Below are positions 27,050 to 35,935 of a DNA stretch of 64,000 nt, one piece after another; positions within the stretch are counted from its first letter, which is position 1, and every line of letters begins with the position of its first letter. The position numbers and the translations under genes were made by a program. The DNA is from Pseudomonas brassicacearum subsp. neoaurantiaca (GTDB lineage Bacteria; Pseudomonadota; Gammaproteobacteria; Pseudomonadales; Pseudomonadaceae): the NCBI RefSeq assembly GCF_013608025.1, contig NZ_VDLV01000026.1, positions 18,143-82,142 on the forward strand, written 5' to 3'. A model generated the notes under the pieces. It made no database searches and had not been told where the DNA came from. It saw only the letters and a list, made by a program, of their open reading frames with translations.

Positions 27050-29285
27050 TGTCACCTCGCTGCAACCTGCGGCACCTATGATCGGTCGCCTGGTGGTGGT
27101 CGGCCTGGGGTTGATTGGCGGTTCGTTCGCCAAGGGCCTGCGTGAAAGCGGGCTGTGCCGTGAAGTCGTCGGTGTGGATCTCGATCCGCAATCGCGCAAG
27201 CTGGCGGTAGAGCTGGGCGTGGTGGACCGCTGTGAAGACGACTTGCTGCTCGCTTGCCAAGGCGCGGACGTAATCCAACTGGCGGTGCCGATCCTGGCGA
27301 TGGAAAAACTGCTGGCCCGGTTGGCCGGCATGGACCTCGGCCAAGCGATTCTCACTGACGTCGGCAGCGCCAAGGGTAATGTGGTGCGGGCGGCAACCGA
27401 AGCGTTTGGCGGCATGCCAGCGCGTTTCGTTCCCGGACATCCGATTGCCGGCTCCGAGCAGAGCGGGGTGGAAGCTTCCAACGCCGAGCTGTTCCGTCGC
27501 CACAAGGTCATCTTGACGCCGTTGGACCAGACGGATCCGGCGGCGCTGGCGGTGGTGGATCGCCTATGGCGCGAGCTGGGTGCCGATGTCGAGCACATGC
27601 AAGTCGAGCGACACGACGAAGTATTGGCCGCCACCAGCCATTTGCCGCACCTGTTGGCGTTCGGCCTGGTGGATTCATTGGCCAAACGCAATGAAAATCT
27701 TGAGATCTTCCGTTACGCTGCCGGCGGTTTCCGCGATTTCACGAGAATCGCGGGTAGCGACCCGGTCATGTGGCACGACATCTTCCTCGCCAACCGCGAA
27801 GCTGTCCTGCGCACACTCGATACATTTCGCAGCGATCTCGACGCCTTGCGCGACGCGGTCGATGCAGGGGACGGGCACCAATTGCTGGGCGTTTTCACAC
27901 GCGCCAGGGTGGCCCGCGAGCATTTCAGTAAAATCCTGGCCCGTCGGGCCTATGTGGACGCTATGAACTCCAACGATCTGATTTTCCTGGCACAACCTGG
28001 TGGCTCCCTCAGTGGGCGGATTCGTGTACCGGGCGATAAATCGATTTCCCACCGCTCGATCATGCTCGGCTCCCTGGCCGAAGGCGTGACCGAGGTGGAA
28101 GGTTTCCTCGAGGGCGAAGATGCCCTGGCAACGCTGCAAGCGTTCCGCGACATGGGCGTGGTCATCGAAGGCCCGCACCACGGCCGCGTGACGATTCATG
28201 GTGTCGGCCTGCACGGCCTCAAGCCTGCGCCGGGCCCGATCTACCTGGGCAACTCCGGCACGTCGATGCGCCTGCTATCCGGCCTGTTGGCCGCACAGGA
28301 CTTCGACAGCACCCTGACCGGTGATGCCTCGCTGTCCAAGCGTCCGATGAACCGTGTCGCCAACCCGTTGCGGGAAATGGGTGCGGTGATCGAGACCGCG
28401 GCTGAAGGTCGCCCGCCGATGACCATTCGTGGTGGCAACAAGCTCAAGGGCCTGACCTACACCATGCCGATGGCCAGCGCCCAGGTGAAATCCTGCCTGC
28501 TGCTGGCGGGGCTCTACGCCGAAGGCAAGACCACCGTCACCGAGCCGGCCCCGACCCGCGACCACACCGAACGCATGCTGCGTGGCTTCGGCTATCCGGT
28601 CACGGTCGATGGCGCCACGGCGTCCGTCGAATCCGGCAACAAACTGACGGCGACCCACATCGAAGTGCCGGGCGATATCTCCTCGTCGGCGTTCTTCCTG
28701 GTGGCCGCCTCGATCGCCGAGGGTTCCGACCTGGTGCTCGAGCACGTCGGCATCAACCCGACCCGTACCGGCGTCATCGATATCCTGCGCCTGATGGGCG
28801 CCGACATCACCCTGGAAAACCAGCGTGAAGTGGGCGGCGAGCCGGTGGCAGACTTGCGCGTACGAGCGGCTAAACTCAAGGGTATCGAGATTCCGGAAGC
28901 GCTGGTTCCCCTGGCGATCGACGAATTCCCGGTGCTGTTCGTCGCGGCCGCGTGCGCAGAAGGCCGCACCGTGCTGACCGGCGCTGAAGAACTGCGGGTC
29001 AAGGAATCCGATCGTATCCAGGTGATGGCGGACGGCCTGCTGGCGCTTGGCGTCAAATGTGAACCGACGCCGGACGGTATCATCATCGACGGTGGCCAGA
29101 TTGGCGGCGGCGAAGTCCATGGGCACGGCGATCACCGTATCGCCATGGCGTTCAGTGTTGCGTCCCTGCGCGCCAGCGCGCCGATCCGCATCCATGACTG
29201 CGCCAACGTCGCCACGTCGTTCCCGAATTTCCTGGCGCTGTGCGCGCAGGTTGGTATTCGAGTAGCACAAGAGGCACAGTCGTGA
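27042..29285 (+). CDS. aroA: Fused prephenate dehydrogenase / EPSP synthase
   Basis: A 747-aa fusion. The N-terminal part (about 1-300) is a TyrA-type NAD(P)-dependent dehydrogenase with GLGLIGGSFAKGL and the HPIAGSEQSG substrate loop. The C-terminal part, from about residue 308 (MNSNDLIFLAQPGG), is 3-phosphoshikimate 1-carboxyvinyltransferase with PGDKSISHRS, GNSGTSMRL and KESDRIQ. It thus makes EPSP in the shikimate pathway and the tyrosine precursor. The start is GTG 27042, inside hisC; ATG 27078 is the alternative. The fusion is normal for pseudomonads. Confidence 0.95.
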   Translation: MVDVTSLQPAAPMIGRLVVVGLGLIGGSFAKGLRESGLCREVVGVDLDPQSRKLAVELGVVDRCEDDLLLACQGADVIQLAVPILAMEKLLARLAGMDLGQAILTDVGSAKGNVVRAATEAFGGMPARFVPGHPIAGSEQSGVEASNAELFRRHKVILTPLDQTDPAALAVVDRLWRELGADVEHMQVERHDEVLAATSHLPHLLAFGLVDSLAKRNENLEIFRYAAGGFRDFTRIAGSDPVMWHDIFLANREAVLRTLDTFRSDLDALRDAVDAGDGHQLLGVFTRARVAREHFSKILARRAYVDAMNSNDLIFLAQPGGSLSGRIRVPGDKSISHRSIMLGSLAEGVTEVEGFLEGEDALATLQAFRDMGVVIEGPHHGRVTIHGVGLHGLKPAPGPIYLGNSGTSMRLLSGLLAAQDFDSTLTGDASLSKRPMNRVANPLREMGAVIETAAEGRPPMTIRGGNKLKGLTYTMPMASAQVKSCLLLAGLYAEGKTTVTEPAPTRDHTERMLRGFGYPVTVDGATASVESGNKLTATHIEVPGDISSSAFFLVAASIAEGSDLVLEHVGINPTRTGVIDILRLMGADITLENQREVGGEPVADLRVRAAKLKGIEIPEALVPLAIDEFPVLFVAAACAEGRTVLTGAEELRVKESDRIQVMADGLLALGVKCEPTPDGIIIDGGQIGGGEVHGHGDHRIAMAFSVASLRASAPIRIHDCANVATSFPNFLALCAQVGIRVAQEAQS

Positions 29286-29971
29286 ACATCAAGGCACCGG
29301 TCATCACCATCGATGGCCCAAGCGGATCGGGCAAGGGCACCATCGCCGGCATGCTCGCCAAGCAACTGGGCTGGAATCTGCTCGATTCCGGTGCCCTGTA
29401 TCGCTTGCTGGCCTTCGCCGCGGCCAACCATGGCGTCGACCTGACCAACGAAGAACTGCTCAAGGCACTGGCCGCGCATCTGGACGTGCAGTTCATCGCC
29501 GCCACCGATGGCCAACTGCAACGGATCATCCTGGAAGGTGACGAAGTCAGCGACGTCATCCGCACCGAAAGCGTTGGCGCCGGGGCTTCCCAGGTCGCCG
29601 CGCTGCCGGCAGTGCGCGAGGCATTGCTCCAGCGTCAACGGGCATTCCAGGAACCGCCGGGGCTGGTGGCGGATGGCCGGGACATGGGCACGGTGGTGTT
29701 CACCGATGCGCCATTGAAGATTTTCCTCACCGCCAGCGCGGAGGAGCGGGCTCGTCGCCGATATTTGCAGTTGAAGGGCAAAGGCGAGGATGTTAGTCTG
29801 TCGAGTCTGCTAGATGAGATCCGTGCACGCGACGAGCGTGATACCCAGCGCGCAGTGGCCCCGCTAAAGCCGGCGGCCGATGCGATACAGCTGGATTCCA
29901 CGGAGTTGTCCATCGACCAGGTGTTGCAACGCATCATGAGCGAGATCGCGCTTCGCGATATCGCCGGGTGA
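29282..29971 (+). CDS. cmk: Cytidylate kinase
   Basis: A 229-aa (d)CMP kinase with P-loop GPSGSGKGT (about residues 12-20), DSGALYR for nucleotide binding, and ADGRDMGTVVF. The start is GTG 29282, overlapping the aroA stop by 4 nt; reading from farther upstream would extend into the aroA gene. It is the last member of the overlapping run and lies just upstream of rpsA, a conserved gammaproteobacterial pairing. Confidence 0.95.
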   Translation: MNIKAPVITIDGPSGSGKGTIAGMLAKQLGWNLLDSGALYRLLAFAAANHGVDLTNEELLKALAAHLDVQFIAATDGQLQRIILEGDEVSDVIRTESVGAGASQVAALPAVREALLQRQRAFQEPPGLVADGRDMGTVVFTDAPLKIFLTASAEERARRRYLQLKGKGEDVSLSSLLDEIRARDERDTQRAVAPLKPAADAIQLDSTELSIDQVLQRIMSEIALRDIAG

Positions 29972-29975
29972 CCAG

Positions 29976-30015
29976 GAAGCTCCGCAGGGGACCAGTCATA
30001 GTCCTGCGGTGCTTC
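29976..30015 (+). promoter_or_regulatory. Large hairpin in the cmk-rpsA gap
   Basis: GAAGC-T-CCGCAGG pairs with CCTGCGG-T-GCTTC around a 14-nt loop, giving a 12-bp stem with one T-T mismatch. It is followed by TTATATATGA, not by a T tract. It could be a terminator remnant, an mRNA processing site, or part of rpsA leader control. Confidence 0.45.
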
Positions 30016-30091
30016 TTATATATGAAACTAACCCACATCGTCTGGGGTGTGGAGATGGGCGTTTACTTCGCCCTAATCAACAGGAATTAAA

Positions 30092-31783
30092 ATGAGCGAA
30101 AGCTTTGCGGAACTCTTTGAAGAAAGCTTGAAAACCCTGAACCTTCAGGCAGGCTCCATCATCACCGGCGTTATCGTTGATATCGATTACCAGGCTCGCT
30201 GGGTAACCGTTCACGCTGGTCTGAAGTCTGAAGCGCTGATCCCGCTTGAGCAGTTCTACAACGACGCTGGCGAACTGAACATCAACGTTGGTGACGAAGT
30301 TCACGTGGCGTTGGATTCGGTTGAAGATGGCTTCGGTGAAACCAAGCTGTCCCGTGAGAAAGCCAAGCGTGCTGAATGCTGGATCGTTCTGGAAGCGGCC
30401 TTCGCAGCTGAGGAAGTGGTCAAGGGCGTTATCAACGGTAAGGTTAAAGGCGGCTTCACTGTCGACGTTAACGGCATCCGTGCGTTCCTGCCAGGTTCCC
30501 TGGTTGACGTCCGTCCAGTGCGCGACACCACGCACCTGGAAGGCAAAGAGCTGGAATTCAAGGTCATCAAGCTGGACCAGAAGCGCAACAACGTTGTCGT
30601 TTCCCGTCGCAGTGTCCTGGAAGCCGAGAACTCCGCCGAGCGTGAAGCTCTGCTGGAATCGCTGCAGGAAGGCCAGCAGGTCAAGGGTATCGTCAAGAAC
30701 CTCACCGATTACGGCGCATTCGTCGATCTGGGTGGCGTCGATGGCCTGCTGCACATCACCGACATGGCCTGGAAGCGTATCAAGCATCCTTCGGAAATCG
30801 TCAACGTTGGCGACGAGATCGATGTCAAGGTTCTGAAGTACGATCGCGAGCGCAATCGTGTTTCCCTGGGCCTCAAGCAACTGGGTGAAGATCCATGGGT
30901 CGCTATCAAAGCCCGTTACCCAGAAGGCACTCGCGTCACCGCTCGTGTTACCAACCTGACCGACTACGGCTGCTTCGCTGAGCTGGAAGAAGGCGTTGAA
31001 GGCCTGGTACACGTTTCCGAAATGGACTGGACCAACAAGAACATCCACCCTTCGAAAGTCGTACAAGTCGGCGACGAAGTGGAAGTCATGGTTCTGGACA
31101 TCGACGAAGAGCGTCGTCGTATCTCCCTCGGCATCAAGCAGTGCAAGTCCAACCCATGGGAAGACTTCTCTGGCCAGTTCAACAAGGGCGATAAAATCTC
31201 CGGCACCATCAAGTCGATCACCGATTTCGGTATCTTCATTGGTCTGGACGGCGGCATCGACGGCCTGGTTCACCTGTCCGACATCTCCTGGAACGAAGTG
31301 GGCGAAGAAGCCGTACGCCGTTTCAAGAAGGGCGACGAGCTGGACACCGTTATCCTGTCGGTTGACCCAGAGCGCGAGCGCATCTCCCTGGGTATCAAGC
31401 AACTGGAAAGCGATCCGTTCTCCGAGTACGTTCAAGAGAACGACAAAGGCGCAATCGTTAAGGGCATCGTGAAAGAAGTTGACGCCAAAGGCGCCATCAT
31501 CACCCTGGCCGACGATATCGAAGCGACTCTGAAAGCCTCCGAAATCAGCCGTGACCGCGTTGAAGACGCGCGTAACGTCCTGAAAGAAGGCGAAGAAGTA
31601 GAAGCCAAGATCATCAGCGTTGACCGCAAGAGCCGCGTAATCCAGCTCTCCATCAAGTCGAAAGACGATGCTGAAGAGAAAGAAGCAATCCAGAGCCTGC
31701 GCGACAAGCCAGCTACTGACATTGCTGCTGGTCCTACCACTCTGGGCGACCTGCTGCGTGCACAGATGGAAAAACAGAACTGA
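30092..31783 (+). CDS. rpsA: 30S ribosomal protein S1
   Basis: A 563-aa protein with six S1 RNA-binding repeats (about 20-87, 105-171, 192-260, 277-347, 364-434, 451-520), each carrying the G-x-V-x-x-I/L-x-D-x-G-x-F/A pattern such as GIVKNLTDYGAFVDLGG. It binds mRNA and helps unfold it on the 30S subunit. CAGGAATTAAA precedes the ATG. Codon use is strongly biased, as expected for a highly expressed gene. It is followed by a strong terminator. Confidence 0.98.
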   Translation: MSESFAELFEESLKTLNLQAGSIITGVIVDIDYQARWVTVHAGLKSEALIPLEQFYNDAGELNINVGDEVHVALDSVEDGFGETKLSREKAKRAECWIVLEAAFAAEEVVKGVINGKVKGGFTVDVNGIRAFLPGSLVDVRPVRDTTHLEGKELEFKVIKLDQKRNNVVVSRRSVLEAENSAEREALLESLQEGQQVKGIVKNLTDYGAFVDLGGVDGLLHITDMAWKRIKHPSEIVNVGDEIDVKVLKYDRERNRVSLGLKQLGEDPWVAIKARYPEGTRVTARVTNLTDYGCFAELEEGVEGLVHVSEMDWTNKNIHPSKVVQVGDEVEVMVLDIDEERRRISLGIKQCKSNPWEDFSGQFNKGDKISGTIKSITDFGIFIGLDGGIDGLVHLSDISWNEVGEEAVRRFKKGDELDTVILSVDPERERISLGIKQLESDPFSEYVQENDKGAIVKGIVKEVDAKGAIITLADDIEATLKASEISRDRVEDARNVLKEGEEVEAKIISVDRKSRVIQLSIKSKDDAEEKEAIQSLRDKPATDIAAGPTTLGDLLRAQMEKQN

Positions 31784-31802
31784 GTTCTGTCAGACCATAG
31801 AA

Positions 31803-31829
31803 AAAGGGCGACTTCGGTCGCCCTTTTTT
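31803..31829 (+). terminator. Rho-independent terminator after rpsA
   Basis: A 10-bp stem (AAAGGGCGAC / GTCGCCCTTT) is closed by a C(TTCG)G tetraloop and followed by a T run. It starts 20 nt after the rpsA stop. Confidence 0.95.
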
Positions 31830-31875
31830 GTGCCTGCGATTTCTCGGGTTTATCCGTATCGAACAAGGAGTCGTT

Positions 31876-31938
31876 ATGATCAGTCGGGGCGCGGCGAAAC
31901 CAACCGCTTCATCAGGCTGTCTCTTTTATGAAACATGA
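31876..31938 (+). CDS. Possible 20-aa small ORF after rpsA
   Basis: An ATG with a good AAGGAG site 5 nt upstream opens a frame encoding MISRGAAKPTASSGCLFYET, then TGA. It lies between the rpsA terminator and the lipoprotein gene. I do not recognise the peptide. It could be a real small protein, a leader peptide, or chance. Confidence 0.3.
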   Translation: MISRGAAKPTASSGCLFYET

Positions 31939-31987
31939 ACAAAAAATATCCTAGGGCAGTGTTCTGTCTCTTGTCGAAAGGATCTGA

Positions 31988-32266
31988 ATGAACAAGCTCT
32001 TTTTGGTAGCCATTGTGCTGGTGTTAACGGGATGTGCGACGAGCGCCAAGACCCACGCGGTACCTGGTGTAAGCGGCATCGAAATCGACTGCTCGGGATT
32101 GGGTTCCGGCTGGGAGAAGTGCTACAAGCGCGCCGCCAAGGAGTGCAAGGGTCAAGGCTACAAGGTAATAACCCGATCAGATGATGCCAAGGACCAAGAC
32201 CAATATCCTTTCGGCTTCAATCCGGCGGGTTACCTGACGAGAACGATGCTGGTCATGTGTCGCTAG
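31988..32266 (+). CDS. Small lipoprotein of unknown function
   Basis: A 92-aa protein with a lipoprotein signal: a hydrophobic N-terminus followed by the lipobox LTGC, so the mature protein would start at Cys16 with an Ala next to it (outer-membrane sorting by the usual rule). The mature part has conserved-looking cysteines (DCSGLGSGWEKCYKRAAKEC). The ribosome-binding site is GAAAGGATCTG. No function can be named. It lies upstream of ihfB without a clear shared promoter. Confidence 0.75.
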   Translation: MNKLFLVAIVLVLTGCATSAKTHAVPGVSGIEIDCSGLGSGWEKCYKRAAKECKGQGYKVITRSDDAKDQDQYPFGFNPAGYLTRTMLVMCR

Positions 32267-32410
32267 TTGAGGGTTTCCGTCCGTTTGCACTGAAAAGGGG
32301 CGATCAGCATGCGTGGCACATATGTCAATAGTTGGGCTGTTCAAATTCCTCCGGGCATGCTAAAACCTTCGAAGCGATTTTCCTAGCTGCTTGAAAAAGA
32401 AGGGAAAAAC

Positions 32411-32707
32411 ATGACGAAGTCGGAGTTGATCGAACGGATTGTCACCCATCAAGGGCTGCTCTCGTCCAAGGATGTGGAGCTGGCCATCAAGACCATGCTC
32501 GAACAAATGTCCCAATGCCTGGCTACCGGAGATCGTATCGAAATCCGTGGGTTCGGCAGCTTCTCCCTGCATTACCGCGCCCCGCGGGTAGGTCGCAACC
32601 CAAAAACCGGCCAATCCGTCAGCCTCGATGGAAAATTCGTACCTCACTTCAAACCGGGCAAGGAGCTTCGAGACCGGGTGAACGAGGACGAGGATGACGA
32701 GGTCTGA
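32411..32707 (+). CDS. ihfB: Integration host factor subunit beta
   Basis: A 98-aa HU/IHF-family DNA-bending protein that pairs with IhfA. It shows the family pattern MTKSELIERI, IEIRGFGSF, the beta-arm RNPKTGQSV with the DNA-intercalating proline, and a typical acidic tail. Linkage to rpsA upstream and wzz downstream is the standard Pseudomonas anchor for the O-antigen locus. Confidence 0.97.
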   Translation: MTKSELIERIVTHQGLLSSKDVELAIKTMLEQMSQCLATGDRIEIRGFGSFSLHYRAPRVGRNPKTGQSVSLDGKFVPHFKPGKELRDRVNEDEDDEV

Positions 32708-32732
32708 AACGGCCCAAAAAAAAGAGGTCTCC

Positions 32733-32957
32733 ATGCGGAACTTTAGGCGCGTTGCGCTTGTCGTACTTGCGGTGCTCGTGGCTTCGGCTATCGTACTGTT
32801 CGTGCTTGAAAACAGTCAGCCTGTCGTATTGTTATTCCTCGGATGGTCGGCACCGCAACTTCCCGTTTCGGTTTTTGTCTTGCTGGCGCTCCTCTCTGGA
32901 ATGATGGTTGGTCCCCTGATGGCGTGGTTCGCCGGAAGAGGTCGGCGGCTGAAATAA
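32733..32957 (+). CDS. lapA: LapA-domain inner-membrane protein
   Basis: A 74-aa protein with two transmembrane helices (about 7-27 and 42-62) joined by the conserved segment NSQPVVLLFLGWSAPQLPVSV, typical of the LapA/DUF1049 domain. LapA in E. coli works with LapB in control of LPS synthesis. The start is ATG 32733 after AAAGAGG; an upstream in-frame ATG at 32694 lies inside ihfB. The positive tail (GRGRRLK) is cytoplasmic. It is probably co-transcribed with ihfB. Confidence 0.85.
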   Translation: MRNFRRVALVVLAVLVASAIVLFVLENSQPVVLLFLGWSAPQLPVSVFVLLALLSGMMVGPLMAWFAGRGRRLK

Positions 32958-33150
32958 TGGATATGTGAGCCCAGTAGTCTCGGAGTACGGAGTAAGGATC
33001 ACTGCCGCAATTTTCTGACTTTGGGTATGTAGCATTTGTTTAATTTTAATAAAAACACCGCCGTGTCCGCCGGGGACGTGCCCGTCTTACCTTTTAATGC
33101 GTCTAGTGTGTCTGCAAGCGCAAAGCTAAAAAAAGGAAGCGAGGCTATCC

Positions 33151-34197
33151 ATGCAAGATAATCGTATTGCAATGCGCGACGAAGATGAAATCGACCTGAT
33201 TGCCTTGGCACATGGGCTTTGGGCTCAAAAATGGTTGATCATCGCCATAACTCTTTTGGTCACTGCTGGCGCCGCTGCTTACGCGTTTCTCAGCAAACCT
33301 ATCTATGAAGCCAAGCTTTTTATCATGCCGCCGACTCAGAACCAGATCGCTGAGTTGAACTATGGGCGTGGGAAAAGTACGGAACTCGACACTTATTCCA
33401 TTAAGCATGTTTACGATGTTTTCGCTCGTAACTTGCAAGGCGAGTCGCTACGTCAGACATTCTTCAATCAAATTTATATTCCTTCGCTTGATGAGTCGCA
33501 GCGAAAAGGGGCTTTTGATCGCTTGTACGATCGATTTTCGCGGGAGCTGATAGTCAAGGGGCCAGGTAAGGACACGCCGGATCGTTTCTCGGTGACCGTC
33601 CAAAACGGTGACCCAGTCAAGGCGACTGAGTGGGCCAAGGCCTACGTGGCGCGTGCCAGTGAGGCTGCGGAGTCGGAGTTGATCAAGAACGTGACGACTG
33701 AAGCTTCGGTGAGGGCGCGTAATCTTGAGCAGCGTATTGTCAGCTTGCGGGAGACTGCGCAACGTGTGCGTGAGGACCGGATTCAGCAATTACGGGAAGC
33801 GTTGAAAATTGCTGAGGCGATTGGACTGACTACGCCAGTTATCAATTCTTCAGCTGCTGTGGATATTACCGTTGATACGGGAAATAAAATGGATTACCAG
33901 CGTGGTAGTAAGGCGTTGGCGGCTGAAATTCAGACGTTAGAGTCCAGGGCTTCGGATGATGCGTTTATATCTGATTTGCGGACGTTGCAAATGCGATATA
34001 ACTTTTATCGTAAGTTGAATATTGATTCTGAGCTTATTTCGGTTTATCGGCAGGATGGTAGTGTCGAGGTTCCTGAGAGCCCGGTTAAACCGAGGAAGGG
34101 ATTGATTATACTACTCGGTATGATTGCTGGAGCTTTGTTAGGAATGCTGGCAGCATTAGTGAAAATTGTCTCTAATCGCAAAGAGTACGAATATTAG
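33151..34197 (+). CDS. wzz: O-antigen chain-length regulator Wzz
   Basis: A 348-aa polysaccharide co-polymerase with an N-terminal TM helix (about 28-50), a long periplasmic domain rich in predicted coiled coil (about 165-220, ARNLEQRIVSLRETAQRVRED), and a C-terminal TM helix (about 318-341) preceded by the proline-rich motif VPESPVKPRKG. It sets the modal length of Wzy-made O-antigen. The preceding site is AAAGGAAG. A long terminator hairpin follows, so it seems to be transcribed apart from the O-antigen genes. Confidence 0.92.
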   Translation: MQDNRIAMRDEDEIDLIALAHGLWAQKWLIIAITLLVTAGAAAYAFLSKPIYEAKLFIMPPTQNQIAELNYGRGKSTELDTYSIKHVYDVFARNLQGESLRQTFFNQIYIPSLDESQRKGAFDRLYDRFSRELIVKGPGKDTPDRFSVTVQNGDPVKATEWAKAYVARASEAAESELIKNVTTEASVRARNLEQRIVSLRETAQRVREDRIQQLREALKIAEAIGLTTPVINSSAAVDITVDTGNKMDYQRGSKALAAEIQTLESRASDDAFISDLRTLQMRYNFYRKLNIDSELISVYRQDGSVEVPESPVKPRKGLIILLGMIAGALLGMLAALVKIVSNRKEYEY

Positions 34198-34224
34198 CTT
34201 CTGGTTGCGGGTGGATTAAGAGGT

Positions 34225-34268
34225 AATGGCCACGCATAAAAGGTTTATGTGTGGCCATTTTGCTTTTG
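34225..34268 (+). terminator. Strong terminator between wzz and the O-antigen genes
   Basis: A 16-bp stem (34225-34240 with 34244-34259, including one G-T pair) around a 3-nt loop is followed by TTGCTTTT. Confidence 0.85.
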
Positions 34269-34371
34269 AAAGCTTCGTAAAAATTTGAGATTTATTTATA
34301 TGACGTTTGAGCGTTTTTGTTTGTCTTTTTTTTGTTGTCAGTTTAAGAATAATGAATCCCGCACCCCTTGA

Positions 34372-34599
34372 TTATGGCTTGTTGAACAGCAGCGTTGCGC
34401 TCCTCTGGTTAAGGTCGTGGGAAACGGCCTTGCTGCGGGTGGCGGCTATGAAGGCATGCGCAGCTTGGCAGAACTAAGTGCATGGGCGCCCTTACCCTCG
34501 GCTCCTGGTCAGACTATAATACACGATGTTCGTGTAGAGCTTTATCGAGGATGGACGTATCTGGCGGTACCCATGGGGCCGCAGCTTCAAGGTGAATAA
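34372..34599 (+). other. GC-rich orphan frame and putative promoter before the O-antigen block
   Basis: Within the 406-nt gap between wzz and tviB, the left part is very AT-rich with T runs. From about 34380 the base use turns GC-rich and a frame stays open to a TAA at 34597-34599. From its GTG at 34417 it would encode 60 residues (MGNGLAAGGGYEG...) that I do not recognise, with no good ribosome-binding site. It could be a decayed gene end. A TATAAT at 34515-34520 lies within it. Confidence 0.35.
34492..34520 (+). promoter_or_regulatory. Putative sigma70 promoter of the O-antigen operon
   Basis: TTACCC (34492-34497) and a perfect TATAAT (34515-34520) have 17-nt spacing, 84 nt before the first biosynthetic gene. 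The -35 match is weak (3 of 6). Confidence 0.45.
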
Positions 34600-34603
34600 C
34601 TTA

Positions 34604-35899
34604 ATGGATACCGATTTGAATAGCATAAATAATGAAGGCTTGAAGCTCGGAATAATAGGTCTAGGCTACGTAGGGCTACCCCTCGCTGTTGAGTTTGGAA
34701 AATATTATCCAGTTTTAGGGTTTGATATTAATCAGTCCAGAATAAATGAACTTAAAAAAGGCAATGATATTACGCTAGAAGTTGAGCGGCAGGAGCTAGC
34801 ACTTGCTAAGCACCTGGAGTTTAGCTTTGAGGCGGTTGATCTTAAACAGTGCAATGTGTTTATAGTAACTGTGCCGACACCCATCGATGAATATAAAAAT
34901 CCGGATCTTACTCCGCTTTTGAAAGCGTCTAGTACTATAGCGGGAGTCCTAAAAAAAGGTGACGTAATCATATATGAATCGACGGTATATCCCGGGGCAA
35001 CGGAAGAAGAGTGCGTACCTGTTCTGGAGCGTCTCTCGGGGTTAAAGTTTAACGGAGATTTTTTTGTAGGTTATAGCCCAGAGCGGATCAATCCTGGTGA
35101 CAAAGAGCACCGTGTAACGACAATAAAAAAAGTTACATCGGGATCTACTCCAGCAACGGCTACGTTCGTAGATGATTTGTATAAGAAAATAATTACAGCC
35201 GGAACGCACAAGGCAAGCAGCATAAAAGTAGCCGAAGCAGCCAAAGTTATCGAAAATACACAGCGGGATCTTAATATCGCGCTAATTAACGAGCTGGCAA
35301 TTATATTTAATAAGTTGGGCATCGATACTGAGTCTGTACTAGAGGCGGCAGGAACAAAATGGAATTTCTTACCGTTTCGTCCTGGGTTAGTTGGCGGCCA
35401 TTGTATAGGTGTGGATCCATACTATCTTACTCATAAGGCTCAATCGATAGGCTATCATCCTGAAATAATATTGGCTGGGCGCCGCCTGAACGATGGAATG
35501 GGCGTGTACGTGGTATCTCAACTTGTAAAGGCAATGCTGAAGAAGAAAATACACGTTGATGGCGCTAGAGTGTTGATAATGGGACTTACTTTTAAAGAAA
35601 ATTGTCCTGATCTAAGAAATACTCGAATAGTAGATATTGTGCATGAGTTGGCAGAATATAATATTGCGGTCGATATATTTGACCCGTGGGTCGATCCTGA
35701 AGAAGCACAAAAAGAATATGGTTTAACGTTGATAAATAAACCCCTTCCCAGTTCGTACGACTCGATTGTGTTAGCAGTTGCTCACGCACAGTTCAAGGAA
35801 ATGGGCGGTGAATTAATTCGTTCGCTTGGCAAGATTAATCATGTGCTATATGATTTAAAATATTTGCTGCGCAGCGATGAATCTGATATTCGTCTCTGA
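34604..35899 (+). CDS. tviB: UDP-N-acetylhexosamine 6-dehydrogenase (TviB/WbpO type)
   Basis: A 431-aa nucleotide-sugar dehydrogenase that oxidises C6 of a UDP-HexNAc to a uronic acid. The NAD motif GLGYVGLPLA is near the N-terminus. Catalytic Cys267 lies in GGHCIGVDPYYL, with the conserved lysine in VAEAAKVIENTQRDLNIAL. The C-terminal domain has LGLTFKEN-like MGLTFKENCPDLRN. The start is ATG 34604 with AAGGTG 9 nt upstream; GTG 34592 is possible. It is the first gene of the AT-rich block and pairs with the next epimerase, like TviB-TviC and WbpO-WbpP. Confidence 0.9.
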   Translation: MDTDLNSINNEGLKLGIIGLGYVGLPLAVEFGKYYPVLGFDINQSRINELKKGNDITLEVERQELALAKHLEFSFEAVDLKQCNVFIVTVPTPIDEYKNPDLTPLLKASSTIAGVLKKGDVIIYESTVYPGATEEECVPVLERLSGLKFNGDFFVGYSPERINPGDKEHRVTTIKKVTSGSTPATATFVDDLYKKIITAGTHKASSIKVAEAAKVIENTQRDLNIALINELAIIFNKLGIDTESVLEAAGTKWNFLPFRPGLVGGHCIGVDPYYLTHKAQSIGYHPEIILAGRRLNDGMGVYVVSQLVKAMLKKKIHVDGARVLIMGLTFKENCPDLRNTRIVDIVHELAEYNIAVDIFDPWVDPEEAQKEYGLTLINKPLPSSYDSIVLAVAHAQFKEMGGELIRSLGKINHVLYDLKYLLRSDESDIRL

Positions 35900-35935
35900 T
35901 AGTTAAATTAAAATATGTGATTCATGCGAGGCCGT

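Noticed and set aside
34417..34599. 60-codon frame as a real gene
   Set aside because: It has no ribosome-binding site, no recognisable domain, and contains the likely promoter of the next operon; it is kept only as a possible remnant.
34198..34603. JUMPstart/ops element before the O-antigen operon
   Set aside because: I looked for GGCGGTAGC-type sequence here and upstream of wzz and found only GGTGGCGGCTATG, which does not match.
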